Of a stretch of DNA of 64,000 nucleotides, positions 25,452 to 34,598 are shown one piece after another. The position numbers and the translations under genes are program-made. The first letter of the stretch is position 1. Each line of letters opens with the position of its first letter. This stretch comes from Martinezella calliandrae (GTDB lineage: Bacteria > Pseudomonadota > Alphaproteobacteria > Rhizobiales > Rhizobiaceae): the NCBI RefSeq assembly GCF_030272695.1, contig NZ_JARFYN010000028.1, forward strand, positions 22,983 through 86,982, given 5' to 3'. The notes beneath the pieces were generated by a model that saw nothing but the letters and a program-made list of their open reading frames with translations, searched no databases and was not told the DNA's origin.

Positions 25452-27932
25452 TCACTCCGGCAAATATTTCTCGGCCCAACCTTCGCCCGCTGCACCAGCG
25501 GCGACCATGGCGGCGATTTCATCCTCCGTGTAACCAAGCCGTGCCAGGATCGTCCGCGTCTCCGCGCCGGGTTTGGGTGCCGGGCCGGGAATGGTGATCG
25601 CGGCGTGTTCCGGGCGCACGGCATTGGGGGCAACCAGATCGACCCATCGACCCATCGGGTGCTGGTCATGACGGATCGCGCGATAGGTGGCCCGGCGGAT
25701 GTCGGCGGGGCCATCGCTTTCATGATGCAGGCCTGCGTCGCGGTTGACCGAGAGAGAGCCGAGCGGAACAACGCTGGCTGAGCCACCCCGGAACCGTTCC
25801 TGCCAATGGGCAATGGGATGACCGGCGAAACGATCGACCAGGGCCTCGGTCAGCCCCTCCTCTGGCTGGCTGGTCAAATCGGCCAGTTCCGGCACGCGCG
25901 CCAGGGCTGCTCCCCTCTCATTAGGGGCGGCGAAGAACATCCAGCCATCGGCGGCGCGGTAGCAGTGATAGAACGGGCCCCAGCCCCGCGTTTTACGTCC
26001 CGACGGTTCGTCGAATGGTGCGCGCCCGTCGAAATCATACATGAACTGCGCCTGTATCATCGCGCCGCACCCTGCCAGCGCTGCCCGTGCCACGCCTCCC
26101 TTGCCGGTGATCCGCCGCCGCTCCAGAGCCGCGCCGAGCGCCACGCAGGCGGCGTAGCCCGTCAATGCGTCAATTGTGCCGAAATGGGCGTGTTCCTCAG
26201 GCGTGTCCGGTCCGCCGCCGAAGCGGACCATGACACCGGTCGCGGCCTGCGCCAGATCGTCATAGCCCAGATGATCCGATTTCGGTCCCCGCAGAGGCCC
26301 ACCCCATGCGTCGAGTTGTGCGAGGATTGCGCGCGGGTTTATGGCGGCCAGCGCCGCGGGGGTCAGGCCGAGGGCGTCGCGTTGCTGGTCGGTGCCGTTC
26401 ATCGTCACGACATCCGCTCCCACGATCAACCGTGCGAGGGCCGCGCGGCCCCGTTCGGCGCCAAGGTTCAACAGCACGCTTTCCTTGCCGCGATGAGCGT
26501 GCAAGCCGAAAACAATGGCGTTCCAGGGATCGACCGAAGGGCTTACCGGCTGCACCGACGTTACCTGTGCCCCGAACCGCGCCAGCGTCGAACCGATCGT
26601 CGGCCCGGCGATCACGTTGGTGAGATCCACGACCTTCAGCCCGTCGAGCCAGCCGCCAGCGCCCTTTCCTAGCGGTTCGGCGCGCGGCGGTTCGGCCAGA
26701 AGAGTGGGAAGGTCGGCGCGGAACTCATCCGCCATCGGCCCCGGCCGCTTGTCCATCGCGCCGGTGTCATCGGCAAGCCACGCGAGATTCCCCAATTGCC
26801 GCATCCTACCGTGCCGAGGATCGTCCACCTCCAACACCAACCCCGAGGCCAGCGCATGCGGATCGGCGAGCCATTCGCGCGTGCTGCGCTGCGCCGACGC
26901 CGGCGCCTTGGCCAACCCGAACAGCTCCTCCCACTCCCAGGACGGGCGGGTGAGGAAGGCAGCCTGCATCGCCTCCGCCACACGGGCGCGGTCGCGCGGC
27001 CCGACAGGGTAGTTGCGCATCGCCCACGCATCGGGCCAGTCCTTTTGATCCAAATATGCATCGAAGTCCGGCAGCGTCGCTGCGAGATCATCCAGCCCCA
27101 AGACCTCGAGCACCCGACGCGGATGAGTCACAATGGAGCAGGAGACGACGTAGAACCCCCGCCCGTCGGCGCAACGATAGGTGCGGTAGAACGGATCGAG
27201 GAATGCGCCAAGATCTACGTAGCTGAGATCAAGCGGCAGGCCCCCGGCGCGGCGGCGATCGAGTTCCAATTCGCGTGGGGACTTGTAGCGAGCGGGATAA
27301 TTCTCGATCTGCTCGCAGTTATAGACGAGTCCTTCGAACAACGCCGAAGCTAGCGGCACCTCGATATGGTCGCCGCCCATCCGGTCGCGCGCGCCGAGCG
27401 CCAACAGCACGGCCATCGCCCCGAAGGTGGCGCCATAGGCCGAGGCCAGCCCAAGCGGCGTGAAGGAGGGGTTGATCCCCATCAACTGCCGGTTCAGGCC
27501 CATATCGGTGAACTGCCCGGTGCGCGCGGCGATCACCGCTTCCCAGGCGGCGAGCTTGGCAAGCTCTGGATCAGTCGAGCCAAAGCCCGGCAGCGACAAT
27601 GACACAATGCCCAGATTGGCCGCACGCAGATCGGCCGGCCCCAACCTCAGCCGTTGCATGACGCCCGGGCGGAAATTGTCGATAACCACATCGGCACGAG
27701 CGACCATATCCAGCGCTGTTTTACGGCCTTGATCAGTCTTCAGATCCAGCGTTAGCGCGCGCTTTCCCCGCGATAGCATGGTAAAGGCCGGGTCGTCCCA
27801 ACGTGGACCGCCGGGCGGGTCGATACGGATCACCTCGGCCCCCAGATCGGCCAGCATCATACCGACCATAGGACCGGCGAGATAGTGGCCGAAATCAAGT
27901 ACGCGAATATGAGACAGAGGGCGATCGGTCAT
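25452..27932 (-). CDS. Tandem-domain family III CoA-transferase (CaiB/BaiF)
   Basis: An 826-residue cytoplasmic protein with two CaiB/BaiF halves. The first opens 'IRVLDFGHYLAGPMVGMMLA' and the second 'GLKVVDLTNVIAGPTIGSTL', about 430 residues later. The second half has an Asp at the catalytic position (D588 in 'GTIDALTGYA'). The matching place in the first half reads 'PLGLASAYGATFG', with no Asp, so the first half may be structural. Family III enzymes move CoA between organic acids, using the Asp as an acyl-anhydride carrier. The pairing with the formamidase-like gene suggests activation of an acid released from an amide. Confidence 0.85.
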   Translation of the reverse strand: MTDRPLSHIRVLDFGHYLAGPMVGMMLADLGAEVIRIDPPGGPRWDDPAFTMLSRGKRALTLDLKTDQGRKTALDMVARADVVIDNFRPGVMQRLRLGPADLRAANLGIVSLSLPGFGSTDPELAKLAAWEAVIAARTGQFTDMGLNRQLMGINPSFTPLGLASAYGATFGAMAVLLALGARDRMGGDHIEVPLASALFEGLVYNCEQIENYPARYKSPRELELDRRRAGGLPLDLSYVDLGAFLDPFYRTYRCADGRGFYVVSCSIVTHPRRVLEVLGLDDLAATLPDFDAYLDQKDWPDAWAMRNYPVGPRDRARVAEAMQAAFLTRPSWEWEELFGLAKAPASAQRSTREWLADPHALASGLVLEVDDPRHGRMRQLGNLAWLADDTGAMDKRPGPMADEFRADLPTLLAEPPRAEPLGKGAGGWLDGLKVVDLTNVIAGPTIGSTLARFGAQVTSVQPVSPSVDPWNAIVFGLHAHRGKESVLLNLGAERGRAALARLIVGADVVTMNGTDQQRDALGLTPAALAAINPRAILAQLDAWGGPLRGPKSDHLGYDDLAQAATGVMVRFGGGPDTPEEHAHFGTIDALTGYAACVALGAALERRRITGKGGVARAALAGCGAMIQAQFMYDFDGRAPFDEPSGRKTRGWGPFYHCYRAADGWMFFAAPNERGAALARVPELADLTSQPEEGLTEALVDRFAGHPIAHWQERFRGGSASVVPLGSLSVNRDAGLHHESDGPADIRRATYRAIRHDQHPMGRWVDLVAPNAVRPEHAAITIPGPAPKPGAETRTILARLGYTEDEIAAMVAAGAAGEGWAEKYLPE

Positions 27933-28036
27933 GGAAAAACTCCGAAGTGATTTTTTCCAGATTACCCATGGCCGAAATCGGCGGGATAACGGATACTGCC
28001 AATAATGAACAAAATCTGCCAAAGTCGCGTGCTGGC

Positions 28037-28945
28037 ATGCGTGTCAACGTTCTGCTGTTCGATGCGTTCTCCAACATGATCCTCGCCTGTCTCATCGAGC
28101 CATTAAGGGTAGTGCGGGATGAGCACGGGATGGATATTTCCTGGACCCTTATCACCCCGCATGACAACGTCGTGCAATCATCGAGCGGCCTGTCGCTAGC
28201 GCCCGACTGCTCCGTGTCGAAGGCGTCCCCCTGCGATGTCCTGATACTGCTAGGCGGCGACCGTTTCCGTGCCGACGCGACCGCCATCGAAACGCGTCGA
28301 GCGTTACGTCTGGCGCGTAAGGCCGACATTGTCTTCGCGGCGGACACCGGGGCATGGCTCCTGGCAGCGGCGGGATATCTGGACGGGCGGCAGGCAACGC
28401 TCCACTGGCAGTTGCTGGCCGAGTTTGCCCAGGCTTTTCCTGAAGTTCGGACCATCCATGCCCCCTATGCGATCGATGGTCGCTGGATGACGTGCGGCAG
28501 CGCGGCAGGCGCAATGGAGCTGGTCCTGCAAGACATCGCGCGTCGGTTTGGGGCAGCGGCGCGGTTCGACGCGGCCGCCATGTTTTTGCACGCTCCCCGC
28601 GTAGCGGCTGGGCAGGATGCAGGGTTCGGAGCGATCCCGTCGCACCCGAACCCGAGACTTCGCCGCGTGATGGATCTGATGGCGGCCTCTATCGAGGCCC
28701 CCAGAACTCTGCCTGATATCGCCGCCGCGACCGGGTTGACCCTGCGTACCATGGCGCGACTGTTCGAAGCCGAAGTTGGGATGGCGCCCGGAGAATGCTA
28801 TCGGCACATGCGATTGGCGCGTGCGAGGGAGCTCATTTTCCAACAAGGAATGTCCGCAACGGATGCCGCCGCGCTTTGCGGGTTTTCTTGCGCCGCATCG
28901 TTGAGGCGCGCCCTTGTCCACGCCCAATCCGGGCCGGCCCATTGA
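28037..28945 (+). CDS. GlxA-type AraC-family regulator
   Basis: About 302 residues from ATG 28037: a DJ-1/PfpI-like sensor domain ('MRVNVLLFDAFSNMILACLI', 'DVLILLGGDRF', 'AADTGAWLLAAAGYLDGR') and a C-terminal AraC double helix-turn-helix ('LPDIAAATGLTLRTMARLFE', 'ATDAAALCGFSCAASLRRAL'). An in-frame ATG at 27947 would add 30 residues not expected for the family. It is divergent from the CoA-transferase gene with about 100 bp between, so control of that operon is likely. The AraC tail ends abruptly soon after the second helix-turn-helix. Confidence 0.85.
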   Translation: MRVNVLLFDAFSNMILACLIEPLRVVRDEHGMDISWTLITPHDNVVQSSSGLSLAPDCSVSKASPCDVLILLGGDRFRADATAIETRRALRLARKADIVFAADTGAWLLAAAGYLDGRQATLHWQLLAEFAQAFPEVRTIHAPYAIDGRWMTCGSAAGAMELVLQDIARRFGAAARFDAAAMFLHAPRVAAGQDAGFGAIPSHPNPRLRRVMDLMAASIEAPRTLPDIAAATGLTLRTMARLFEAEVGMAPGECYRHMRLARARELIFQQGMSATDAAALCGFSCAASLRRALVHAQSGPAH

Positions 28946-29507
28946 AGTTGTCAAGGAAGCCCCGGAGTCGATTGGCTGTTTTTAGCCGCCCGCGACCCGA
29001 TCATTTCCGTCGCCAGCGCCACCTTGGACGCGTTCAGGGAGTTCATTGCTGCCGCCTGAATGACCAAAAGAACGCTGGATTGACCAGTGCCTTGCTCCCG
29101 GTAGGCGGATCAGCCCCCGGGGAAACCGACGATTTCCCGGGACCCTCAAAACGACCATTTATCCAAGCAAAGCCAATCACCACTTCTGGCGCAACCTCGG
29201 CCCACGTTGTCGCTTCACAATATCCGCTTTGTGGTGACAGCGACCGGTGGCCAATGACCGGCATACGGGCGCAAAGCTGCCGTCTCTGGGGGGTGTTCTG
29301 GAGTGGTGGCGATTTTGGCGCAGCCGACAGGATGAAACTGAGAACCCCTATGCCGTTGTTTGCGCTATATAAATCTTGCGGCAGCCGCGAGCGGATGAAT
29401 GGAATCAGGCTGTATTTCTCCAAGCCCCTGCGGTTCGAAGCGGCAGAAAAGGCGTCGCAGACTGGCGGCTTTCGGGAGGCGGACGCTTGATCGCGGCTTG
29501 ATCTCTA
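28946..29507. other. Stretch without recognised gene
   Basis: About 560 bp. Frames are open on both strands (plus to 29490, minus 29043-29423), but neither has a good ribosome site or a family-like sequence. The Pro/Gly/Ser-rich texts look like antisense or degraded coding DNA. Confidence 0.35.
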
Positions 29508-30431
29508 CTATGGAACTTCAGCATAGCGGATGATGCTCTGGTTTTGTATGTTGGCGACTAATTCATCAGAACGAGACAAAAATCGGCGGAGCAAAGGTGA
29601 GGAATTTGAATCGTTGTATCCTAAGGTGAGATCAATTGTCGGAGGCACACCCTCAAGTGCTCTGGCAACGACATTTGGCGTCAGCATATTTTGCGCATAG
29701 AGCGGAATGAGCGTTATTCCACCTGTAGACACGACGAGCGACATTGCTGATGGTAGGCCGTCACCTTCGTACTCTGCCTTGAGTGTGATCCCAACTTTCG
29801 ACGCGTAATCTTGGATCACGGATTGCAATACGGGAGAAATTCTAGCCGAACTGACGTAAGTTTCGCGGGCAAGGTCCTGCGGCCGGATCTTTTTCCGAGA
29901 CGTCAAGCGATGGTCCGCCGGCATTACGGCAATCAGCGGCTCCTTGGCTAAAAACTTGAAGGACACACCCACACTCTGCGTCTCGGGGCGAAGGAAAGCG
30001 ACGTCCAGCTTGCCTCGCATCAGTGCCAGCGCAAGGTCCGGGGAAGACTGACTGGACAGTATGATTTCAACCTCTGGCGCTTCCTCACGAATAATGCGTA
30101 ATGCATGGGGTAGCCACACGACCTCCTGTCCCGCGAGAAAACCGATAGTGAACGACCGCTTTTGCGGCCGTTCCGCCCGCCGTGCGCCTTCCGCAGCCGC
30201 CTCGACTTGCAATAAAGCCAGCCGCGCGTGATCAAGAAACACTTTACCGGCGGCGGTGAGCGTCACGCCGCGCGGCTGCCGTTCCAGCAGTTTTACACCG
30301 ATTTCGGTTTCCAGATCGCGAATTTGCCTGCTGAGTGAGGGCTGGGAAGTGTGTAGCCGCCGTTCGGCTGCGGTCAGCAAGCTTCCTTCCTCCGCAACAG
30401 CAACGAAATAGCGCAAATGCCTGAGTTCCAT
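29508..30431 (-). CDS. LysR-type transcriptional regulator
   Basis: A 307-residue regulator with the classic N-terminal helix-turn-helix ('MELRHLRYFVAVAEEGSLLT', 'LHTSQPSLSRQIRDLE', 'GVTLTAAGKVFL') and a periplasmic-binding-like effector domain. ATG 30431 is chosen over an in-frame upstream ATG because the family starts at 'MELRHLRYF'. It is divergent from the alpha/beta hydrolase gene. The intergenic DNA holds CAAGG-N7-CCTTG at 30471-30487, a plausible LysR site serving both genes. Confidence 0.92.
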   Translation of the reverse strand: MELRHLRYFVAVAEEGSLLTAAERRLHTSQPSLSRQIRDLETEIGVKLLERQPRGVTLTAAGKVFLDHARLALLQVEAAAEGARRAERPQKRSFTIGFLAGQEVVWLPHALRIIREEAPEVEIILSSQSSPDLALALMRGKLDVAFLRPETQSVGVSFKFLAKEPLIAVMPADHRLTSRKKIRPQDLARETYVSSARISPVLQSVIQDYASKVGITLKAEYEGDGLPSAMSLVVSTGGITLIPLYAQNMLTPNVVARALEGVPPTIDLTLGYNDSNSSPLLRRFLSRSDELVANIQNQSIIRYAEVP

Positions 30432-30470
30432 CGGGTCCTCGCTATACATTCAAGGCATAGCTCGAACGTA

Positions 30471-30487
30471 CAAGGTATTTGTCCTTG
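30471..30487. promoter_or_regulatory. Candidate LysR site between divergent genes
   Basis: CAAGG-TATTTGT-CCTTG is an interrupted palindrome 40 bp upstream of the LysR start and about 120 bp before the hydrolase. The spacing resembles LysR-type T-N11-A sites. Confidence 0.4.
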
Positions 30488-30603
30488 ATAAAGAGGGGAT
30501 TTAGTCAACGTCGTAGTTTTGGGATATGATCGAACACGCCTCACCGGACGTATTTCGCAATCAACTGTATCCAAAACGAATGTTTAACAGATGGAGCGAC
30601 ACG

Positions 30604-31422
30604 ATGCCTACAATCACGACCACGGACGGCGTAAACATCTTCTACAAGGACTGGGGATCAGGCCAGCCGATCGTTTTCAGCCACGGCTGGCCGCTTTCGG
30701 CGGACGACTGGGATGCCCAGATGACCTTCTTCCTTCATCACGGCTACCGGGTAATCGCCCACGACCGGCGCGGCCACGGCCGGTCCGACCAGCCCGGCAC
30801 CGGCAACGACATGGACCACTGGGTTGCTGACCTCGCGGCCCTGACGGAGCACCTCAACTTGCGCGATGCGATCCACATCGGCCACTCCACAGGTGGCGGT
30901 GAGGTGGCTCGCTATGTCGCCCGCCACCAGGAGCGCGTCGCGAAGGCGGTGCTGGTCGCCTCACTGACGCCAAACATGTACCGGAGCGAGGAGAACCCGT
31001 CCGGTCAGCCGCCGGAGTGGTTCGAAGCGATTCGCGCGGGCGTGCTGGGCAACCGGTCGGAATTCTACCGTTTCGTCCCTGAGAATCCGTTCTACGGGTA
31101 CAACCTCGATGGGGCCAAGCCTTCGGAGGCAATCATTGCGAACTGGTGGCGCCAGGGCATGGCTGGCGGCGCTCTCGCTCACCACGCGACTGTCGCCTCC
31201 TGGCTGGAAGATTATACCGAAGACCTCAAGAAGATCACCGTGCCGGTGCTGGTGATGCATGGCGAGGCCGATCAAGTCGTCCCCTTTGCAAGTTCAGTGC
31301 CGCGTGCGGTCGACCTGCTCAAGAACGGGTCGCTGAAGACCTATGCGGGCTACCCCCATGGCATGCTGACCACACATGCAGATATCCTTAACCCCGACCT
31401 GCTCTCGTTCATCAGGGCTTGA
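30604..31422 (+). CDS. Alpha/beta hydrolase, non-heme chloroperoxidase-like
   Basis: A 272-residue cytoplasmic enzyme of the cofactor-free haloperoxidase/esterase group. Landmarks are the oxyanion region 'FSHGWPLSADDWD', 'RRGHGRSDQP', the nucleophile elbow 'IGHSTGGGEVARY' (Ser), the acid 'HGEADQVVPF' (Asp) and the His in 'YPHGML'. ATG 30604 follows ATGGAG. It is divergent from the LysR gene, probably its regulator. Its natural substrate is unknown; esterase or perhydrolase activity is typical of the group. Confidence 0.9.
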   Translation: MPTITTTDGVNIFYKDWGSGQPIVFSHGWPLSADDWDAQMTFFLHHGYRVIAHDRRGHGRSDQPGTGNDMDHWVADLAALTEHLNLRDAIHIGHSTGGGEVARYVARHQERVAKAVLVASLTPNMYRSEENPSGQPPEWFEAIRAGVLGNRSEFYRFVPENPFYGYNLDGAKPSEAIIANWWRQGMAGGALAHHATVASWLEDYTEDLKKITVPVLVMHGEADQVVPFASSVPRAVDLLKNGSLKTYAGYPHGMLTTHADILNPDLLSFIRA

Positions 31423-32209
31423 CGACATCAACCGGACCGTGGCCTTCATCCAACGTCGGCCAGACGATCTGTCACCCGGCAGTGCCGGGTGACACCTGTT
31501 GGTGCTGGTACGTGGAGTGTTCAGGAGGGTGCTTCCGACAGTGGCATTTTGCTTGGTGCGTAGTGAAAGATGCAACTTGTCGCGCTTAAATTTTTCGTTG
31601 CGGTGGCCGATTACTCCACCGGCCGAAATGGCTCGGCGTCTCGGCTTCGACAACTAGGAGTTAAGAGCAGAGGTGTGTCCGTTGATTTAATGTCGGAAGT
31701 ACCACCAGCTTCCGAAGTGCTCATTAAAGGCTCGTTTTTCGGCTTCCGGCCTTAGGTAACTTCAGGCAGTGCACGGGCGGCTTGGGAGTCTAAAGAAATA
31801 CTCGCACACTTAGCTCCCTACGGGGAGCTTTTGTGTTTCTGGGCCCATGTGCGCCCCGCCCTTAAGGTTCGATATCGCATGGCCGCTCGGGCAAACATGC
31901 GCGATCCGGGTCTGACGAACAACTCGCGTTTCATTAGTGGCGGTTCGCAGCGCCGTGCGTGATGCGATCGCGTCGCGACGAGTTCAAAAGGCGCGGCACT
32001 ACGGGCGAGGCCGTTGACTGATGTTCGTCTTCGTCAACAGCCAGTGAAATTCCTCTATCGTCTTGGCGAGCGTCGCCATCGACGCGCTGTCTTCGAACAC
32101 AAACGAGCCCTCGACGTCTCCTCGTACCGCCTGCCGCTGGCTTCACCGATGCTGACGATCTCAGCAGCTTGGACAGAGAATATCGCCAGATTATGGGGGC
32201 TGCGTGACC
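31423..32209. other. Long region with no intact gene, possible LysR remnant
   Basis: About 790 bp. A frame from 31570 starts 'MQLVALKFFVAVADYSTG', like the first helix of a LysR protein, then loses resemblance, so it may be a truncated remnant. A hairpin lies at 31812-31829. Nothing else was recognised. Confidence 0.35.
31812..31829 (+). terminator. Terminator-like hairpin
   Basis: AGCTCCC / GGGAGCT with a 4-base loop followed by TTTTGTGTTT. It fits a rho-independent terminator on the plus strand. No gene ends immediately before it, so it could terminate an unrecognised small RNA or a decayed gene. Confidence 0.5.
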
Positions 32210-32461
32210 TCACTCGTCAAAGATATAGACGTCGCCTTCGTCGAGCGCTGCAATGAATGCCATTCGCGCTTCCTCTGCGTTCATCCGTCCGTCATGCGCC
32301 GCCAGCAGTGCTTTCTTGCCGGCTTGAAAGGCTTTGCCGTCTTCAAACCTCGGCCATCCGTTCAACATGTAGTCGGCCGCGCGCTCTACATTCGAGATTA
32401 CCAGCCGCGCGCCGGACTGCCGCGTTTCGACTATCACCGACTTACTCCACCAGTGGGCCAT
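32210..32461 (-). CDS. DUF982-type small protein
   Basis: An 83-residue protein starting 'MAHWWSKSVIVETRQSGARL'. It has 'ERAADYMLNGWPRFEDGKAF' and 'EEARMAFIAALDEGDV', the Trp-Pro and C-terminal Ala/Phe-Ile pattern of DUF982, a family expanded in rhizobia. ATG 32461 has AAGGAG 7 bases upstream. The function of the family is unknown. It is divergent from the next gene. Confidence 0.75.
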   Translation of the reverse strand: MAHWWSKSVIVETRQSGARLVISNVERAADYMLNGWPRFEDGKAFQAGKKALLAAHDGRMNAEEARMAFIAALDEGDVYIFDE

Positions 32462-32536
32462 GAGCATTCTCCTTACCATCGTCAACGGGCGGAATCTCGG
32501 AATGTTCCGGAGGGTTCTTGGTGAGCAGATCACCGA

Positions 32537-32983
32537 ATGGCATCAACATCCGCCGCTTCCTCTGAAGCTGCCCAACGCCGGCAGACCGAGAGGCGCGCGA
32601 AATGCGGCAAAGAGCGGATCAGCCGCATGGAGGAAGCATTCGACTGGATCCGCAAGTACGTGTGGGATGAGGAAGCGCGGCAGGCATTGCTTGCCTACGC
32701 CTATGTCAAAGCCCGCGGGTGGGATTGGAGTCGATATCTGAGCACCCGCAATCGCCGCAACCCGAAGAAAAGGGCTTGGGTTAAACGAACGGTTCAGCGG
32801 TGGATTTTTAAATCATTGCAAATGATTGAAGCTAACTTGCCCAAGAGTGAAATAATCTTGCGCGGTGAGGTAACTTTACATGTGTCCCACACAGAGGCAA
32901 AACACACGGGCAAATCGATAACATCCGGCGATTTGCGCACCCGGGCGATACCTGATGCAGAGCTGCCGGCAGAGGCGGCGTAG
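32537..32983 (+). CDS. Hypothetical basic protein, DUF6362-like
   Basis: A 148-residue, strongly basic protein. The middle ('RISRMEEAFDWIRKYVWDEE', then 'YAYVKARGWDWSRYL', then 'VKRTVQRWIFKSLQMIEANL') resembles DUF6362-type phage-related proteins that look like a sigma-factor helix-turn-helix. The 35-residue N-terminus is low complexity, and the true start may be ATG 32627. No strong ribosome site is visible. Likely accessory, phage-derived DNA. Confidence 0.45.
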   Translation: MASTSAASSEAAQRRQTERRAKCGKERISRMEEAFDWIRKYVWDEEARQALLAYAYVKARGWDWSRYLSTRNRRNPKKRAWVKRTVQRWIFKSLQMIEANLPKSEIILRGEVTLHVSHTEAKHTGKSITSGDLRTRAIPDAELPAEAA

Positions 32984-33012
32984 ATCCAGGCGCTTTGTGA
33001 AAAGTCCGGCTT

Positions 33013-33405
33013 TTAATACTCGATAAAAATGTGGCCAATGGGCTCTCTATAATACATCACAGCATCGTGTCCTGGATCCCGGCCTTCAGATAGCTCGAAA
33101 GGGAGCCTTTTCCCCGTCTGACGCAAGTTTATGGAAAGCGTTTCGGGTTCCGCCACGCATGAATTGAATCCACAATCGACACGCAGTCGGCTGGTTTCAG
33201 CAACGATTGTGAGCCCTACATCAGGGTTACGATGATCGACCAGTTCGCAATCGCGGTCTAGTCGGCAAGTGACCACACCAAAAAATGGCTCGGCCCCTTC
33301 AATCATTACTCCGAAGGCCACTTTTCGCTCAGGAGCATTGTCTTGAGAGAAAGCAACACAGGGCAATGTCAAGAGAGCGGATAGAAGTATGATGAGAGTT
33401 CGCAA
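33013..33405 (-). CDS. Small secreted hypothetical protein
   Basis: A 130-residue protein with a signal peptide ('RTLIILLSALLTLPCVAFSQ') cleaved near residue 20, leaving an invasion-associated-locus-B-like beta-rich domain with Cys in 'VTCRLDRDC' and 'VDCGFNSCVA'. It starts with TTG at 33405 behind a strong GGAGG five bases upstream, so TTG is likely the real start. IalB-like similarity is only suggested by size and layout. It would act in the periplasm. Confidence 0.6.
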   Translation of the reverse strand: MRTLIILLSALLTLPCVAFSQDNAPERKVAFGVMIEGAEPFFGVVTCRLDRDCELVDHRNPDVGLTIVAETSRLRVDCGFNSCVAEPETLSINLRQTGKRLPFELSEGRDPGHDAVMYYREPIGHIFIEY

Positions 33406-33552
33406 GGTTACCTCCAGAGAAGCCCAACGCGCCGCTTAAAATCGCGCCAAAATTGTGTTTGATCAAATGGCGGAACGAACAGCTTTGCTTCCTATGTGCT
33501 TCCTGTCGATTTTTTCCTCGAAGCGAAAACTCGCTAAAGCCCCTGAAAAATA

Positions 33553-33629
33553 TGGCGCACCCGACAGGATTCGAACCTGTGACCTTTGGAATCGGAATCC
33601 AACACTCTATCCAGCTGAGCTACGGGTGC
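33553..33629 (-). tRNA. tRNA-Arg (CCG)
   Basis: A 77-nt cloverleaf. The acceptor GCACCCG pairs with CGGGTGC, the D-arm is GTAGCTCAG with GGAT, the anticodon stem TTGGA/TCCAA carries loop TTCCGAT with anticodon CCG (reads CGG), the T-loop is GGTTCGAATCC, and CCA is encoded at 33553-33555. It borders the accessory region on its left, and tRNA-Arg genes are common integration sites. Confidence 0.95.
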
Positions 33630-33800
33630 ATGCCTTAGGCTATCTGACTCGCCTGTCCGATGAGGTGGTTCTTAGCCTAGGAAGCGCTTGGCTTCAATGC
33701 GGAAAATGCGGGAAAGCGCATATCGGCTTTTCTGAATGAAAGAAGGCCGCGATCGCTTGGGGGGCGCGGCCTTGTTTGTTTGCTTGAGAATATCAGGGGC

Positions 33801-34583
33801 TCAGCTCTTCATCGCGCCGGGGCCGGGGATGGCCTTGGGGGGGACCTTGCCGAGGATGATCATACCGAGGACTTCGTCCTTGGTGACGTCTTCGGTGCGG
33901 GCATGGCCGACGACCTGGCCGTTCTTCATCACCGAGACGCGGTCGGCGAGATCGAAGACGTCGTGGATGTCGTGGCTGATGAGGAAGATGCCGATGCCGT
34001 CCTTCTTCAATTCCTTGATCAGGTCGCCGACCTGCGCCGTTTCCTGGGGCCCGAGAGCCGCCGTCGGCTCGTCCATGATCAGGATGCGGGCGTTGAAGAG
34101 GATGGCGCGGGCGATTGCTACCGACTGGCGCTGGCCGCCGGAGAGCGCCTTCACCGGCTCCTTGAAGCGCTTGAAGTTGGGGTTCAGTCGGCCCATCACT
34201 TTGCGGGCCGAGGCTTCCATGGCGACGTCGTCGAGCGTGCCCCAGCGGGTCTGCAGCTCGCGGCCGAGATAGAGATTGGCGGCGGCGTCGACATTGTCGG
34301 CGACGGCAAGCGTCTGGTAGATCGTCTCGATACCGTATTTCTTGGCGTCGCGCGGCGTGCGGATATCGGCCGGCTCGCCATTGATCAGGATTTCCCCGCT
34401 GTCGCGCTTGTAGGCGCCGGAGAGGATCTTGATTAGCGTCGACTTGCCGGCACCATTATGGCCGAGCAGCGCCACGACTTCGCCGGGGAAGAGGTCGACC
34501 GAGGCGTTGTCGACGGCGTGGATGCCGCCGAAGGAGATGGAAATGTTCTTCATTTCCACAAGCGGAGTGGTTTGATCCGTCAT
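33801..34583 (-). CDS. xylG: Xylose ABC transporter ATP-binding protein
   Basis: A 260-residue ATPase with Walker A 'GHNGAGKST', signature 'LSGGQRQSVA' and Walker B 'ILIMDEPTAALG'. Unlike classical XylG/RbsA (about 500 residues, two ATPase domains), this has one domain, the form seen in some rhizobial sugar systems, so a homodimer is expected. It lies 15 bp after the permease and ends the xylF-xylH-xylG order. It powers periplasmic sugar uptake; the substrate is inferred from the XylF-like binding protein. Confidence 0.85.
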   Translation of the reverse strand: MTDQTTPLVEMKNISISFGGIHAVDNASVDLFPGEVVALLGHNGAGKSTLIKILSGAYKRDSGEILINGEPADIRTPRDAKKYGIETIYQTLAVADNVDAAANLYLGRELQTRWGTLDDVAMEASARKVMGRLNPNFKRFKEPVKALSGGQRQSVAIARAILFNARILIMDEPTAALGPQETAQVGDLIKELKKDGIGIFLISHDIHDVFDLADRVSVMKNGQVVGHARTEDVTKDEVLGMIILGKVPPKAIPGPGAMKS

Positions 34584-34598
34584 GGTTCAGAATTCCTT

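Noticed and set aside
25448..25813. N-terminal extension of the formamidase-like protein
   Set aside because: It overlaps the CoA-transferase 3' end and is not family-like; start 25447 fits.
33453..33739. Small frames over the tRNA
   Set aside because: The sequence is the tRNA-Arg gene; the translated text is incidental.
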